From: Fragilaria crotonensis
Lineage: Eukaryota; Bacillariophyta; Fragilariophyceae; Fragilariales; Fragilariaceae
DNA length: 64,000 nucleotides
Assembly (NCBI GenBank): GCA_022925895.1
Contig: JAKSYS010000294.1
Span: 1-64,000 of the forward strand
Direction of reading: 5' to 3'
The position numbers and the translations under genes were made by a program. The notes below the pieces were generated by a model. The model was not told where the DNA came from. It did no database searches and saw only the letters and a list, made by a program, of their open reading frames with translations. Shown piece after piece: positions 20,760 through 30,784 of this stretch; positions within the stretch are counted from its first letter, which is position 1, and the number at the start of each line of letters is the position of its first letter.

Positions 20760-22668
20760 TTATCCCAACTCGTACAGCACCATGTACGCCGTTGTTGCAG
20801 CGCCCATAGCGCTGTCCAATCGACTCACGTTATCGTCATTAAATCGTGTCAAGCCCTCTCGCCCATTCCGTACAGACGATTGGCATCGGCTGTATAATGG
20901 CCGCAGGATGCCGATGACCCAATATGGTTGCAAATACTGCGAATTTGGTAGCATGACGCTTGCGTCGCTTGGGCGGGAATTGTGACATCGTCGGTAACAA
21001 ACTCTCCGAGTACAGAGCGAACATCGAGACTGAGTGATGAAGGAAACTCCACGGCAGATTGATTCTTTCGGTACGTGATACTGCTGTAATCTGGACTGAT
21101 ATCGACGATGAATCGCTTGAAATGAAAAAGCAATGCTGGCGGGAGTTTGGTGATTTCCGTTGTTTGGGTGGCTGATTCACAAAAGCACTTCTCGCATTTC
21201 AGCTCGCGTTTTTCTGGAGAAAAGAACTTTCGCAAACCCTCTTCCACACTTGTACCTTCGCTTGAGCCAACATCAATCGATAGGTGGAGGTATTTCTCTA
21301 TCTGTGTACGTGTGTACTTGCATGAGTCACATGTCAGACGTGATCGAACTTCGGTGCAGAAGTAATCACCGATCGGTGACGAATTTGTGACCGCCTGAGG
21401 TCGAGCGGGTGACGATGATTCTGTGGACGCCGAGGATGCATCACCACTATCATCCTGAACTTGAAGAGGAGACGAAACACCCGGTACCACCGCCCTTCCT
21501 CCAATCAGTTTGCATTGAGGGTGTTGCTCTTCCGTTGGTCGATGAGTCCTCGGCTTCAATGATTCACTTGTAATTTCATGCTTTTTCGTCGTCGCCGTAG
21601 AGCAGCATGGAAATTTCATCCACTTTGAGGTCGCAGAAGGAAGGGAGGCGTGATAACCACCCATCATCACCCTCGCCGGAGTTGGAGTCATTATGAATAC
21701 CGCCGGTCTGAGGTCCGGTTGATGATTCTTCGTTCTTTTGCTGACCCTCTTTTGATGGATGCTTTGTATCATCACCATCCGCCACTCTGCTAATGGCGTT
21801 TTCATCCACTGAACTTGTACCATTACTGTCAGTAGTCCCTTGATACACTTCATCCAACAAGTCCAACAACGTCGTTAGAAACTCATGGGCGTCCTGTTGC
21901 CGAAATCCAACGAACAGAGGCGATCGTTCGTCGACAGCCTTTTTTGAAAGCATCAGGACGGACGGTTTCTCCGCTTCGCAATGTTTCCATAAGTGACAAA
22001 AATTCAAGTCGTAATCTCAATTTTGCTTCGTCTTGCGATAGCGGCGACGCCTCTTCCAATGCCGACAAGAAATGATCCAAGCTCGCCAGCATCTGTGTAG
22101 CAGAATTCAAATAGCAGGTGTTCCCCAAGTTGACGAGGCCACCGAGCGCTGTGGGGATGTCGTCCTCCACATCTTCCATGACAATATCGTCTGCCAACGA
22201 AGGAACTGAGGAGTCGTCCGCCAATGATTTGCCATCATTTTCTACAAACACGAAATCTTCATCTTCATCCATACCAAGCTTAGGAATAGTGCTGATGGGG
22301 TCGAGACGAGGTGAAAGGACAGCTGTTGACATTTGAGGCTTGGTGAGAGGCAGCTTCACACTATGGCAAACGCCGTTCGTGGTTTCCTCAAGCGTGGTCT
22401 TTGGTTCACGAGTGGATGAAGAAAAGGAAAAGGGGAAAACTACAACACGTCGTGAATTTTCGCAACGCCAACGAGTCAGGGCAGGGCGACGTACTCCCGT
22501 ATTTTGATTTTGACCAGTCAATCTCATCCACGAATCTTGCGACGAATCTCGTGGACGGTCATCGAACTTCAAATTTTTGCACTCCTGCAACGCAACGTAC
22601 GAGCCTACACGAATGGAAACTGGTACTGTACCGGAACACAGTGACTGGTACTTGGCTTTAAGCTCCAT
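20760..22668 (-). CDS. Ubiquitin-specific protease (USP, peptidase C19)
   Basis: Removes ubiquitin from proteins by a papain-type Cys-His mechanism. The start at 22668 gives MELKAKYQSLC; the true N-terminus is uncertain. The catalytic Cys box is GGLVNLGNTCYLNSATQML (about 22100), followed by GFRQQDAHEFLTTLLDLLDE. Then come a disordered acidic insert, a zinc ribbon (CDSCKYTRTQIEKYLHLS with CEKC near 21200), ALLFHFKRF and the His box SCGHYTADAN (about 20900), ending TRFNDDNVSRLD. Three one-base frame changes are seen: an A6 run near 21945, an A5 run near 21590, and near 20880. All are compatible with missing bases, and all family blocks are kept. USP subfamily cannot be assigned. It is just right of the transposon end. 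Confidence 0.88.
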
Positions 22669-22837
22669 CTACCTTTGTTTCAGTATCGTCCTTCCTAATG
22701 TACTACAATACAACTTAACTGGTCTACAACAGTCTACCGTAGTAGAGTGAGACGAGCAGACGAACAATCCTCTCGAAAAGAAATGCGTTTCCTAGCATTC
22801 ATAAACCTAATTTTCACTCGCACTGGTGCTGGTCCAG

Positions 22838-22909
22838 GCATCACTGGCGCAATGGTAGCGCGTAGCACTCCTAATGCTGAGGTTGTGGGTTCGACTCCCG
22901 CGTGGTGTA
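22838..22909 (+). tRNA. tRNA-Arg (anticodon CCU)
   Basis: A full cloverleaf can be drawn. The 7-bp acceptor is GCATCAC/GTGGTGT (two G-U pairs), the D stem GCGC/GCGC, the anticodon stem TAGCA/TGCTG with loop CTCCTAA (anticodon CCU, reading AGG), and the T stem GTGGG/CCCGC with loop TTCGACT. The discriminator is A. Box A (TGGCGCAATGG) and box B (GGTTCGACTCC) fit RNA polymerase III. No intron; CCA is not encoded. Confidence 0.92.
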
Positions 22910-22915
22910 AATTCC

Positions 22916-22921
22916 TTTTTT
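22916..22921 (+). terminator. Pol III terminator of the tRNA
   Basis: A run of six T starts seven bases after the tRNA end. Confidence 0.75.
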
Positions 22922-23096
22922 ACCTTTTGATCAGTTCCACTTCCACGAGAACTACTACCTGGTACCGGTAGTACAGTACATTATACACTACTCAATCACT
23001 CACCATCTCACCATCACATCATTCGTCATCTGATCAGCAGCAAAAGCAATTATTGAAAATACATCGAGTACACTCGCAGTAACCCCTAAAGTTGAC

Positions 23097-24338
23097 ATGC
23101 CACAAAATGAGCAAGCAAACGACCCCCTCTCATCTAACACCATCGAAGACATGAATGAACGCGACGACGATGATTCGTTGATGGATTACGATGGTGATTC
23201 CTTCGATTCTGAGGATGAGAACTACGATTCCGACGAAGATCTCGATGATGCGTTCACCCTTTACATGGAAGCTGCATGTGGAGGTAACCGGGTGATAGAA
23301 ACAAAAAAATCTTCAGCGGAGTTATGGACAGAATTCTTGGCCGATCAAGATTCGAAAGTCTTGAAACTAACGGATGAATTTGTTGAAAAATTTGAACTCA
23401 GAGACTCAACAACAGCGAACCAAGTCATCCAGGCAGTCAATGGGAACCGTGGCTTGACGCATGTGATACTCGGCCACCAGTTTCTGCAACTGGTAGATCA
23501 AGATAGGCTATTTGATGCTATTTCTACCCACCACGCAAGCACATTGACTTACCTCAAACTCACCCCTGAATTTGGAGGATCGAGATTGCATGTGGAAGCC
23601 TTGCTCGCGACCTTGGCCAAGGCATCGCACCTTACTGAGTTGGAACTCCATAATCTCATCCTGCAACACACGGAAGGAGAAGTTGAGGCGCTTGCAGAAT
23701 TACTCAAGGCAGGTTCATTACGGCAAATTTACATCTTCGGAGTTGGCGTTGAAGGCATGGAAAGCATGGAAAACATGGGAAAGCTCGATTCCATCTTGCA
23801 AGCGTTGAGCACACTGGAACCGCTCGACGAATTGCGCCTCGAGGGTCTGGGCAGCCCTGCTGTTGGGTCTTTAGTATCGATATCCGCTCTCCAAGAGCTG
23901 CTCCTACGGAAGCAGAAATGGTGGAGACTTGGGTTGGACAACATGGGTTTGTCTGACGATCATTGTTTTGTGATTGCTGACATGTTTGCACGCAATGAAA
24001 ATTGCAGGGCTGGTGATCTGCTTTCATTGAAATCCAATCCTGCCGTGACGCAAATGGGCTACCAGAGAATGTTTACAGTTTTTTATAGGAGAGGTAGGAT
24101 GGGGCTCGTCAAAGTGGACGACCAGTTGTGGGAGGCGGAATTCGACCTCGTTCGATCCATGAACAATTTGCATGGGCGGTTGGAGGTTATTGTTGATGGG
24201 ATGATTACTTCAAGGGAGGACTGGGTAGACTGGGCATCAAAAATTGGAGCAAGTAGCACCTGGGAAGCCGACAGCAAGAAGTTGAATTATATTTGGTTTG
24301 CGCTTCGTGAACACCCAGGCATCGTTGAACAAGATTAA
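23097..24338 (+). CDS. Leucine-rich-repeat-like protein, 413 aa
   Basis: Intronless. The start at 23097 gives MPQNEQANDP. The first 60 residues are strongly acidic (DDDDSLMDYDGDSFDSEDEN). From about residue 120 to 300 irregular leucine-rich units follow, such as LTHVILGHQFLQLV, LTYLKLTPEF, LTELELHNLIL, LRQIYIFGVG, LDELRLEGLG and LQELLLRKQKWWRLGLDNMG. These resemble the ribonuclease-inhibitor-like LRR proteins that are numerous in diatoms. LRR folds bind proteins. No signal peptide or membrane span is seen, so it should be cytosolic or nuclear. The C-terminal 100 residues (RMFTVFYRRGRMGLVKVD) are not repeat-like. The partner is unknown. Confidence 0.72.
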   Translation: MPQNEQANDPLSSNTIEDMNERDDDDSLMDYDGDSFDSEDENYDSDEDLDDAFTLYMEAACGGNRVIETKKSSAELWTEFLADQDSKVLKLTDEFVEKFELRDSTTANQVIQAVNGNRGLTHVILGHQFLQLVDQDRLFDAISTHHASTLTYLKLTPEFGGSRLHVEALLATLAKASHLTELELHNLILQHTEGEVEALAELLKAGSLRQIYIFGVGVEGMESMENMGKLDSILQALSTLEPLDELRLEGLGSPAVGSLVSISALQELLLRKQKWWRLGLDNMGLSDDHCFVIADMFARNENCRAGDLLSLKSNPAVTQMGYQRMFTVFYRRGRMGLVKVDDQLWEAEFDLVRSMNNLHGRLEVIVDGMITSREDWVDWASKIGASSTWEADSKKLNYIWFALREHPGIVEQD

Positions 24339-25142
24339 GAGCCGTCGCTCTGAGTAGCTACACTTTGCAATCATTAAATCGCCTTGGGGATAGGGAAGCC
24401 ACCAGTAGGCGTTTGTTCTGGCAGGATGGCAAGTTTCGCCACCGCGCTCCATTTTTCGACGGCACTTGAACGAAAGAAAGAATCGAATGGCATGCATATG
24501 CCGCGATGTCTACCGTCGACTCAAGGTTCATGGACAATTAGCAGTACGCTTGAGCATATATGATGGACAGAGTCTACCTCTAGTGATCACTCAGGAGACG
24601 ACGAGCTTGCTGCGACATTTAGATACCCTGGTACCACCGGTGGTGCGTGTGGTTGCAGAAATCTGTGCTGTCGTGTATGTATGCATAGTTGCCTAGTATG
24701 TAGCCACCGTGTGTCGTGATTTACGCGACGACGTCCATGCCCCTAACCCCCAACGACGCAGAGCTCAGGATCTTAGGATACACAGGATACAACATAGACA
24801 CAACATAGTAGTAGTACTAGAGACTACTCTCGAGTCCTATGATACTCTACTTGAGTACAACATATATCATATATCACTTATATTGGGAAGTGAAATCTGT
24901 GACTGAACGGTGACTCGATTTTCTACACCATTTGGTACGTACGCTGAAATCAACGAAATGTTGTACTAGCGTAAACCTCCTCAAGTACTTACGACAACCG
25001 TGAATGAAACATTTGGGAGCACCACAATAAAGCATCAGACCATAAATCCAAGTTCTGCGCCTAACATCCATTAACGAGTCACGCCTTATTCCATCGCTGG
25101 GATATCTTGTCTTGTCGTTGAAAGAAAAGAAAACGAATAAAG
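24339..25142. other. Intergenic, no gene recognised
   Basis: About 24775-24880 is rich in TAGTAC/ATACTC words. Short open frames on both strands have no recognisable content. The last bases are the leader of the zinc-finger gene. Confidence 0.5.
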
Positions 25143-25684
25143 ATGGGTAGGTATTGCAGTCAATGCGGTCAGTTCGAAAATGACTACAGCAACAATCAAT
25201 GGGCGAAGGGTGAAGGGCAGTCTCGCTGCCGACCTTGCGTGGATGAAGGTCAGGCACAGAGGTACAGCCGTGTCGCCACTCCCTACTTCGGATGCGCTAC
25301 ATGTGGACGCGAGTTCGGCAGCCAGAATGAAGTCAACATGCACATGCAAGTGCACCGTCCGAAAGAGGTCGCGTGCCCTATTTGCGGAGACCGTCGATTC
25401 GGTTCTGGTGCCAACGCTGTCCAGCATGTTGAGAGCGGTTCCTGCACTGGATGCAGGGGACAAGCCAATGCGAGGATCAGATCTACAAGTATGCTTCTGC
25501 TAAGGGACAGATGCAGCAATTCATTAGCACTCCGATGTTGGAATACCAAGGATATACCAATACCGGAACTCCTGAGTTTCCTTACCACTGCCAACCATGC
25601 AACAAGAAGTTTCGCCAAATGAGCCAGTTGCTTCAGCATCAGGACCAGAAACATAACAATCTCATGGCGCTCACCAATTACTAG
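25143..25684 (+). CDS. Zinc-finger protein, tandem copy 1
   Basis: The start at 25143 gives MGRYCSQCGQFENDYSNNQW. The first module (CSQC...NNQWAKGEGQSRCRPC) resembles the Stc1-type cysteine module. A classical C2H2 finger follows (CATCGREFGSQNEVNMHMQV then H), then CPICGDRRFGSGANAVQHVE, a C2HC-like unit, then CTGCRG. At about 25473 the meaningful frame moves by -1, and the rest (DQIYKYASAKGQMQ ... a third finger CQPCNKKFRQMSQLLQHQDQ with KH) reads on to 25684. The paralogue at 26532 has the same move at the same bases. Without it the protein would lose its last finger and end near 25622. A role as a nucleic-acid-binding regulator is inferred from the fingers. Confidence 0.75.
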
Positions 25685-26531
25685 TCGCAACAAAAACCTG
25701 AAGCAATCCATGTATGGAGTGTGTAAGGTCAAACATGCTCACATACATATTCGCACACGGATTGCATAACTTATAAGCCTGCGTATTCCAAGATTCATAT
25801 CTCCGACGCCATTATCGTTGATGCTATTTTTGCTCTTCAGTTGAAGTTCACATAATTGTCTCTGCTACTACTAGAGCTTCTACGATCAATTTAGGAGTAA
25901 TGTTTTGCTGTCACACTCAGTGCCTCATTGTACTACCTGGCTACTCAGTACCCGCTAGCCGGAGATTGAACTTGACGAAGGGAGTCTAGTAAGTAAATAG
26001 TCTACTCATTTTCGAATTACAATCGGATCGTCGTTAACAAGGACCACCCGAATAGCTCCAAAGTCCGGAGTATAGTACCTGGTAGCTTACTAAAACAGTA
26101 CCGGTAGTAGAGCTGGAGGATACAAATAAACTACAGGTACTGTAGTAGAATTCAATGTAACGCCATACTCCAGTACCCAAGAAGACGGCTAGTAAGGCGG
26201 AAATGTTGTGACAGTATTCCAACGATACCGGTGTAGCATCAGGAACGAGTAGTGGTACTGATACGAGGTTATTTCAAGGTCCATTTCAACATTTCAACAC
26301 GATCGATCGTTTGAAGTTTGAAAAAAAACAGACCTCGAGCCTATGATAAGTTTCTGCAACATTCTGGACTTTTCCTTCGGACCCGAAGGACTTCAGAATT
26401 TCAGAACACATATGTCATATGTCACATATGGGCAAATGTGTCACCGGGTTACGTGTCGAGTCGAAATGTAACAAAAGAAACGATCATACCATTAAAAAAC
26501 CCGATCCATGCGTACAACCTTTGCGTGTACC
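25685..26531. other. Spacer between the zinc-finger paralogues
   Basis: No gene is seen. About 25920-26190 is GTAC-rich (CCGGAGTATAGTACCTGGTA-like words). Near 26405-26432 lies ATATGTCATATGTCACATAT, a short direct and inverted repeat. Confidence 0.5.
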
Positions 26532-27148
26532 ATGGGTAGGTATTGCTGTGACTGTAACACTTACTGCCATGCTGATGAGTTCAGCAACAACCAGTGGTCC
26601 CGTGGCGATGGATACTCGCGTTGCCGCTCTTGCGTTGGACGACCATGTGCTGAATGCCGACGTTTGAAAGGAAGTGACGAGTACAGCAACAATCAGTGGT
26701 ATAAGGGAGAGGGGCTGTCGCGTTGCCGATCCTGCGTCGATTCCTACAATTGGGAATGTGCTACATGTGGACGCAATTTTCGAAACCAGAATGATCTAAA
26801 CATGCACATGCAAGTGCACCGCCCAAAACAGGTTGCGTGTCCTGTTTGTGGAGACTGTCGATTCGGTTCGGGTGCCAACGCTGTCCAGCATATTGAGAGT
26901 GGCTACTGCACTGGATGCCGAGGACAGGATAATGCGAGGATCAGATCTATAAGTTTGCTTCTTCCAAGAGACAGATGCAGCCGTACATCACCACTCCCAT
27001 GTTGGAGTACCACGGATATGGCAATTCCGGAACTCCAGACTTTCCCTACCGTTGCCAATCTTGCGACAGAATGTTTCGCAATTTGAGCCAGTTGCTCCAG
27101 CATCAGGATCAAAAGCATAACAATCACTTGGCACTCACGAACTATTAG
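26532..27148 (+). CDS. Zinc-finger protein, tandem copy 2
   Basis: Paralogue of the gene at 25143. The ATG at 26532 aligns with the start of copy 1 (MGRYCCDCNTYC). Here the N-terminal cysteine module is doubled: DEFSNNQWSRGDGYSRCRSC, then CAECRRLKGSDEYSNNQWYK with RCRSC. The C2H2 finger CATCGRNFRNQNDLNMHMQV, the C2HC unit CPVCGDCRFGSGANAVQHIE and CTGCRG follow. At about 26937 the frame changes by -1 within the same 18 bases as in copy 1, and DQIYKFASSKRQMQPYITTP and the last finger CQSCDRMFRNLSQLLQHQDQ read to 27148. The downstream part is well conserved between copies in the shifted frame, which argues that it is translated. Confidence 0.75.
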
Positions 27149-27356
27149 TCTTGGAAAGAAACGAATTTGAAGCGAAGCTTTCCTGCATGAGGGACACGCC
27201 TTACAAGTCCAGTGACGTTCATGCACTGAAGTTGTAAGATGCATGTCGACAAAATTTAGCATTAGTTAGTTATTAGGATATTCATTTACAACTCTTCGAT
27301 CGTAACCGTAGATTGTGCATACAGTGGAAGAGGATTGCCGCTGTTCGCCGGCGCGG

Positions 27357-28700
27357 CTAGGTGCGGAGGTCTCGACTCGATACCTCGACCTTCTTTGCTT
27401 GATTTTCGTAGCCACCATTCGGAGGCTGGTAACCTTCATACTTTGTCGATCGTGTGGGATCCTCGAAGCGGTAGTCGACTGGCTTTGTATCGATGCTCCA
27501 GTGATTAATGCGGAAGCCAAAGATTGGAATCAATTTCTTGAGTTCATCCGCGGCTGGTTGGAGATGAGCGTTGGTATGCCATTGCAAGGGTCCGATGTTA
27601 ATCCACTGACCACCCATACGCAGAACGTTGGACAAGACAGCGAAGTATTCCAGCACATTTGTTGCCGTATCGAGAAAGAAGCAAGTTACTACCACGTCGT
27701 AAGATGAGGATTGTTGAGATCCATAGATTCGAACAAAATCACCGATTGTGTACGACAAGTGACCAGCAACAGAGGTGTTCGGACGATTGACTTTGACCGA
27801 TTGAAAGCGCAACTTGGAGTTCACTTCATTGACAAAAAAATCTGTTGCAAACGGGTATATAACAAAACGTGGAGTATTCTGAAACAAGTGGTATGCCACT
27901 GCTGCCATTGTGACGGATACTTCATTGGCTTCCACCCAATGGCCATCCTGGGACAGATCCCATGCTAAACGTCCAAGTCCAGCTCCCGGAACTAGGATGG
28001 ATCTTTTCGTTCCCTTGACTTGCTTCCGACACCAATCATATACAGAAGACCTTGCTGAGGCACCCTCCAGGGTCCAATCACGGACCAAATGCGCCACAAT
28101 CTGATGAACCGAATCGTACGAGGACGGAACCGAAGGTGCCATTCGTCTCCGCGGCGGTGGACTGGCCTTTGATGTCGTCGATGCGGGAACAGGCTCCTCA
28201 TCCGCCGTATCGAATTTGTTAGCATCATTATTATTATCATCATTTTGACAAAACGCGCGCTCGGGAAGCATCTTTTGCGTTGGAAATTCCTCCAGCATCT
28301 CTTGTAACAGCTGAAAATTGTGATCATGAAGTTTCGACAATCTCTCGATTTTGGTTTGCAGCGATCGCGACAGAAATTTATTCGTTAGACCCAACACATC
28401 TTCAGATTGAAGGCAGACTTCCAAACTGTTGCTCAATCCTCCCAAAAAAGCGGATAACTCTCGTTCATACAATGCGATGGTTTTGCTCATTAGGTTCCAG
28501 TCCGGTTCGTCTAGAACCAGAAATGGGACTCTGGATGGTGTTGAGGTTAACACATGTGACGACACCGATAGGGAGGGAAGGGTGGCACCGATATCCGATG
28601 ACGTAATTGATGTCCATCGCAACAATGACAAAATGCACGTCACCAGGACGAATAGGAGCAAGACAGAGAGCACCGCAAAGGACGAATGGTCGTTCTCCAT
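27357..28700 (-). CDS. Carnosine N-methyltransferase-like protein with membrane anchor
   Basis: SAM-dependent methyltransferase of the N2227/CARNMT1 family; 447 residues, one open frame. An N-terminal hydrophobic segment (FAVLSVLLLFVLVTCILSLL) would anchor it in a membrane or act as a signal, which is not usual for the family. Residues 70-200 are a helical family-type N-terminal region with an Asn/Asp-rich insert (NDDNNNDANK). The SAM site is SILVPGAGLGRLAWDL (about residue 237), then WVEANEVSVTMAAVAYHLF. Family blocks VVVTCFFLDTATNVLEYF and GGQWINIGPLQWH follow at about 340-385. Known relatives methylate carnosine at histidine. The substrate here is unknown and diatoms are not known to me to make carnosine, so another His-containing peptide is possible. 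Confidence 0.87.
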   Translation of the reverse strand: MENDHSSFAVLSVLLLFVLVTCILSLLRWTSITSSDIGATLPSLSVSSHVLTSTPSRVPFLVLDEPDWNLMSKTIALYERELSAFLGGLSNSLEVCLQSEDVLGLTNKFLSRSLQTKIERLSKLHDHNFQLLQEMLEEFPTQKMLPERAFCQNDDNNNDANKFDTADEEPVPASTTSKASPPPRRRMAPSVPSSYDSVHQIVAHLVRDWTLEGASARSSVYDWCRKQVKGTKRSILVPGAGLGRLAWDLSQDGHWVEANEVSVTMAAVAYHLFQNTPRFVIYPFATDFFVNEVNSKLRFQSVKVNRPNTSVAGHLSYTIGDFVRIYGSQQSSSYDVVVTCFFLDTATNVLEYFAVLSNVLRMGGQWINIGPLQWHTNAHLQPAADELKKLIPIFGFRINHWSIDTKPVDYRFEDPTRSTKYEGYQPPNGGYENQAKKVEVSSRDLRT

Positions 28701-29801
28701 TCACGCCATGGACTGAGCTGCGAGACTGGCAAAGACGAAGCGCAAGGTGCCAGCCCGGTGAGTGAGGGCAACAATTGGAATGACAGAGTTGGCAAATGGA
28801 TTGTGATAGCTATCAGGGTATCAGGGTATCAGGGTATCAGGCTATCATACACGGTGAGGTGCCTACGTACTCAGGTGTGATTTATGTGTGATGGTGCGAT
28901 GTGCGATGTGCGTGATGTGTTCTGACACTGTCTCTCGGTATTGATGTCGCATAATAAAAGCGTCCCTAACGTCTACTCCGAGTACTGTGCTAGTTCAAAC
29001 AATGCCAGTACTGTCAAGCATTCCTCCTTTTTGGTCGTCCGTGTAAATGTGGTGATGATGGATGGATATGCATAGTGCTTGGCGAGGGCGCAATAAAGAC
29101 CGCCACTAATGGAACCCTCAGGATGCTGACACCAGGTCTCGGTGCGTTCATGATTTCAGGAGTTGAATGCCTCGAAGATAAAAGCTTGGACGTTGACAGA
29201 GCCACAATACCGTAAAAGAATCGGTCACCAGAATATGCAATTACCGCAATCAGGAACAGAGGATCGACAATGCCGTCGTCATATCTGCGAGCTTAGCTTG
29301 TTATTACGCCTGGTCTATTGATTGATTGGTTGTGCTGTACTCCAGTACCAGGTAGTGCCAAAGAATAGAACACATCATCCTTCGATGTAAACGATCGTCC
29401 TCACGAAGGTGACACTGTCATTCTGGTACAGGCTGTCATAAATGACATATTCAAGACAAGAGCTTGGAGGAAACTTTTTCTGTGTAGCTGTTTATACGTA
29501 AATCAGGATCATCTGCACACAAGGAGTCACGAGGCGACTGAACGAGCAAGCAATAGCTTTGAGAAGAAAAGGGCTTAGATGCCAGATGATCCAGTGAATT
29601 TTTCCATACAAGTACGTTCTCGATAAACGTTTTGAATGAAGGCTGCATCTTTTCTCCAAGAGATCGCAATGGACTGATAATATCGATCGCATGGTAATGT
29701 GGATGCGGTATTGGAGGCGGAGAACACGCGACCAATACCCAGGAATGCCTTCTCACCGAATGGCGTAATCAAAGGAATATCTGGCAAAGCAATTGAAAAA
29801 G
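28701..29801. other. Intergenic, small 8-bp tandem repeat
   Basis: Between the methyltransferase start and the cupin 3' end (tail-to-head, both minus). At 28811-28846 the unit TATCAGGG is repeated about 4.5 times. No convincing gene; short open frames at 29014-29780 lack any domain. Confidence 0.55.
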
Positions 29802-30419
29802 CTATCGAACAAACTTTTGTACGTAATCCTCCCCCAATCCAATTGCGGCGTAATGTTTCTTTGCCAATTCCAGTTTCGAAAAGACATCTTCGGCTCCAAC
29901 TACCTTGCCATCCGGATCGCAGTATAAGAGAGCACCGGTAACGTGGAACAAGGTAATCATTTCCTCCACTCCTTCTGGTACTACAAGCGTATGAATTTCA
30001 CCGGGTGGTTCGAACACATAGGATCCTTCCTCCGCCACCCAATCGTGTTCCAGATACCTCCATTTGCCCTTGAGAACATGTCCGTGCACTGGCCCAGGAT
30101 GGCGATGTTGGGAAAGCATCCCAGAACCCTTGACGCGAAGGAGATTGACATAGTAGCCACCACTGGTGCAGAAGCAGAGCGGTCGGAAGGAAACTGTGTC
30201 AGTTTGAGGAACCCACAGCAATTCGTCGGGAACGTCGTCGGGAATGGCGTTACGAATGAAGATCTCGGACAGTGCATCAGGAGGTTGCGCTCCTCGATAT
30301 GGTTCGTATGCATCAGCTGGAGATTTCATTTGTTTGCACGTTTCTCCTGTTGGGAAACTGAGAGCAGACGTCGGTATCAGCAGAATGACGAAGGATGCGA
30401 GTCGCCATGTCGACATCAT
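29802..30419 (-). CDS. Cupin dioxygenase-like protein (DAD family)
   Basis: 205 residues resembling 2,4'-dihydroxyacetophenone dioxygenase-type cupins, non-heme iron enzymes that cleave a C-C bond of aryl ketones. The N-terminus (MMSTWRLASFVILLIPTSAL then SFPTG) is a signal peptide ending S|F, so secretory or plastid entry is likely. The cupin core has VNLLRVKGSGMLSQHRHPGP with the HxH metal ligands, VHGHVLKGKWRYLEHDW, then EGSYVFEPPGEIHTLVVPEG with the last His. The real substrate is unknown. The start codon overlaps the CATGT duplication of the copia element, so its former upstream region now lies 13.6 kb away at 44003 and beyond. Transcription is probably changed or lost. Confidence 0.8.
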   Translation of the reverse strand: MMSTWRLASFVILLIPTSALSFPTGETCKQMKSPADAYEPYRGAQPPDALSEIFIRNAIPDDVPDELLWVPQTDTVSFRPLCFCTSGGYYVNLLRVKGSGMLSQHRHPGPVHGHVLKGKWRYLEHDWVAEEGSYVFEPPGEIHTLVVPEGVEEMITLFHVTGALLYCDPDGKVVGAEDVFSKLELAKKHYAAIGLGEDYVQKFVR

Positions 30420-30421
30420 GT
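30417..30421. repeat. Left target-site duplication CATGT
   Basis: CATGT here and at 44003-44007 flank the copia element. The left copy contains the reverse complement of the cupin gene's first start codon. Confidence 0.9.
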
Positions 30422-30737
30422 TGTTGAATATGGCTGACGGGACCAGTTACGAAATGACTAACGGACATTTCGATAGTGATGGTGGGTGGGTCACAAACGG
30501 AAAGCCATCTAAACGTGAGTCACACGGGGACGAACAGTCTCCGACTGTTAAGCGTGTGGGACTCAAGAAGAATAATGGATCCCACGTAAACTGGGCGAAG
30601 TTGTCCACGGCCGAACGGAACGAGATTATGGAGTGGAAGCGAGACGAATAGATAGTCTCACTTTAATTTAATTTTCCGGTTTACAAGCGATTTGACCTCC
30701 CGGTAGTTATCGCAGTACTGCACCGTTGTCTGATTGA
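30422..30737 (+). repeat. 5' LTR, left part
   Basis: Matches 43651-43966. Interrupted by the nested DNA transposon; the LTR resumes at 38714. Confidence 0.92.
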
Positions 30738-30743
30738 AGAACG

Positions 30744-30784
30744 GAGTCCGCGGCATGCCTTTTGCGTCACACCATGACGTCACT
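30744..30784 (+). repeat. Left 41-bp TIR of the nested transposon
   Basis: Begins GAGTCCGCGGCATGCCTTTT and contains the CRE palindrome TGACGTCA at 30775-30782. Confidence 0.9.

Noticed and set aside
25283-25732. Antisense open frames under the zinc-finger gene
   Set aside because: They mirror a well-supported coding strand and show no domain.
28811-28846. Short TATCAGGG repeat as a CRISPR or minisatellite array
   Set aside because: The units are contiguous without spacers and there are only 4-5 copies.
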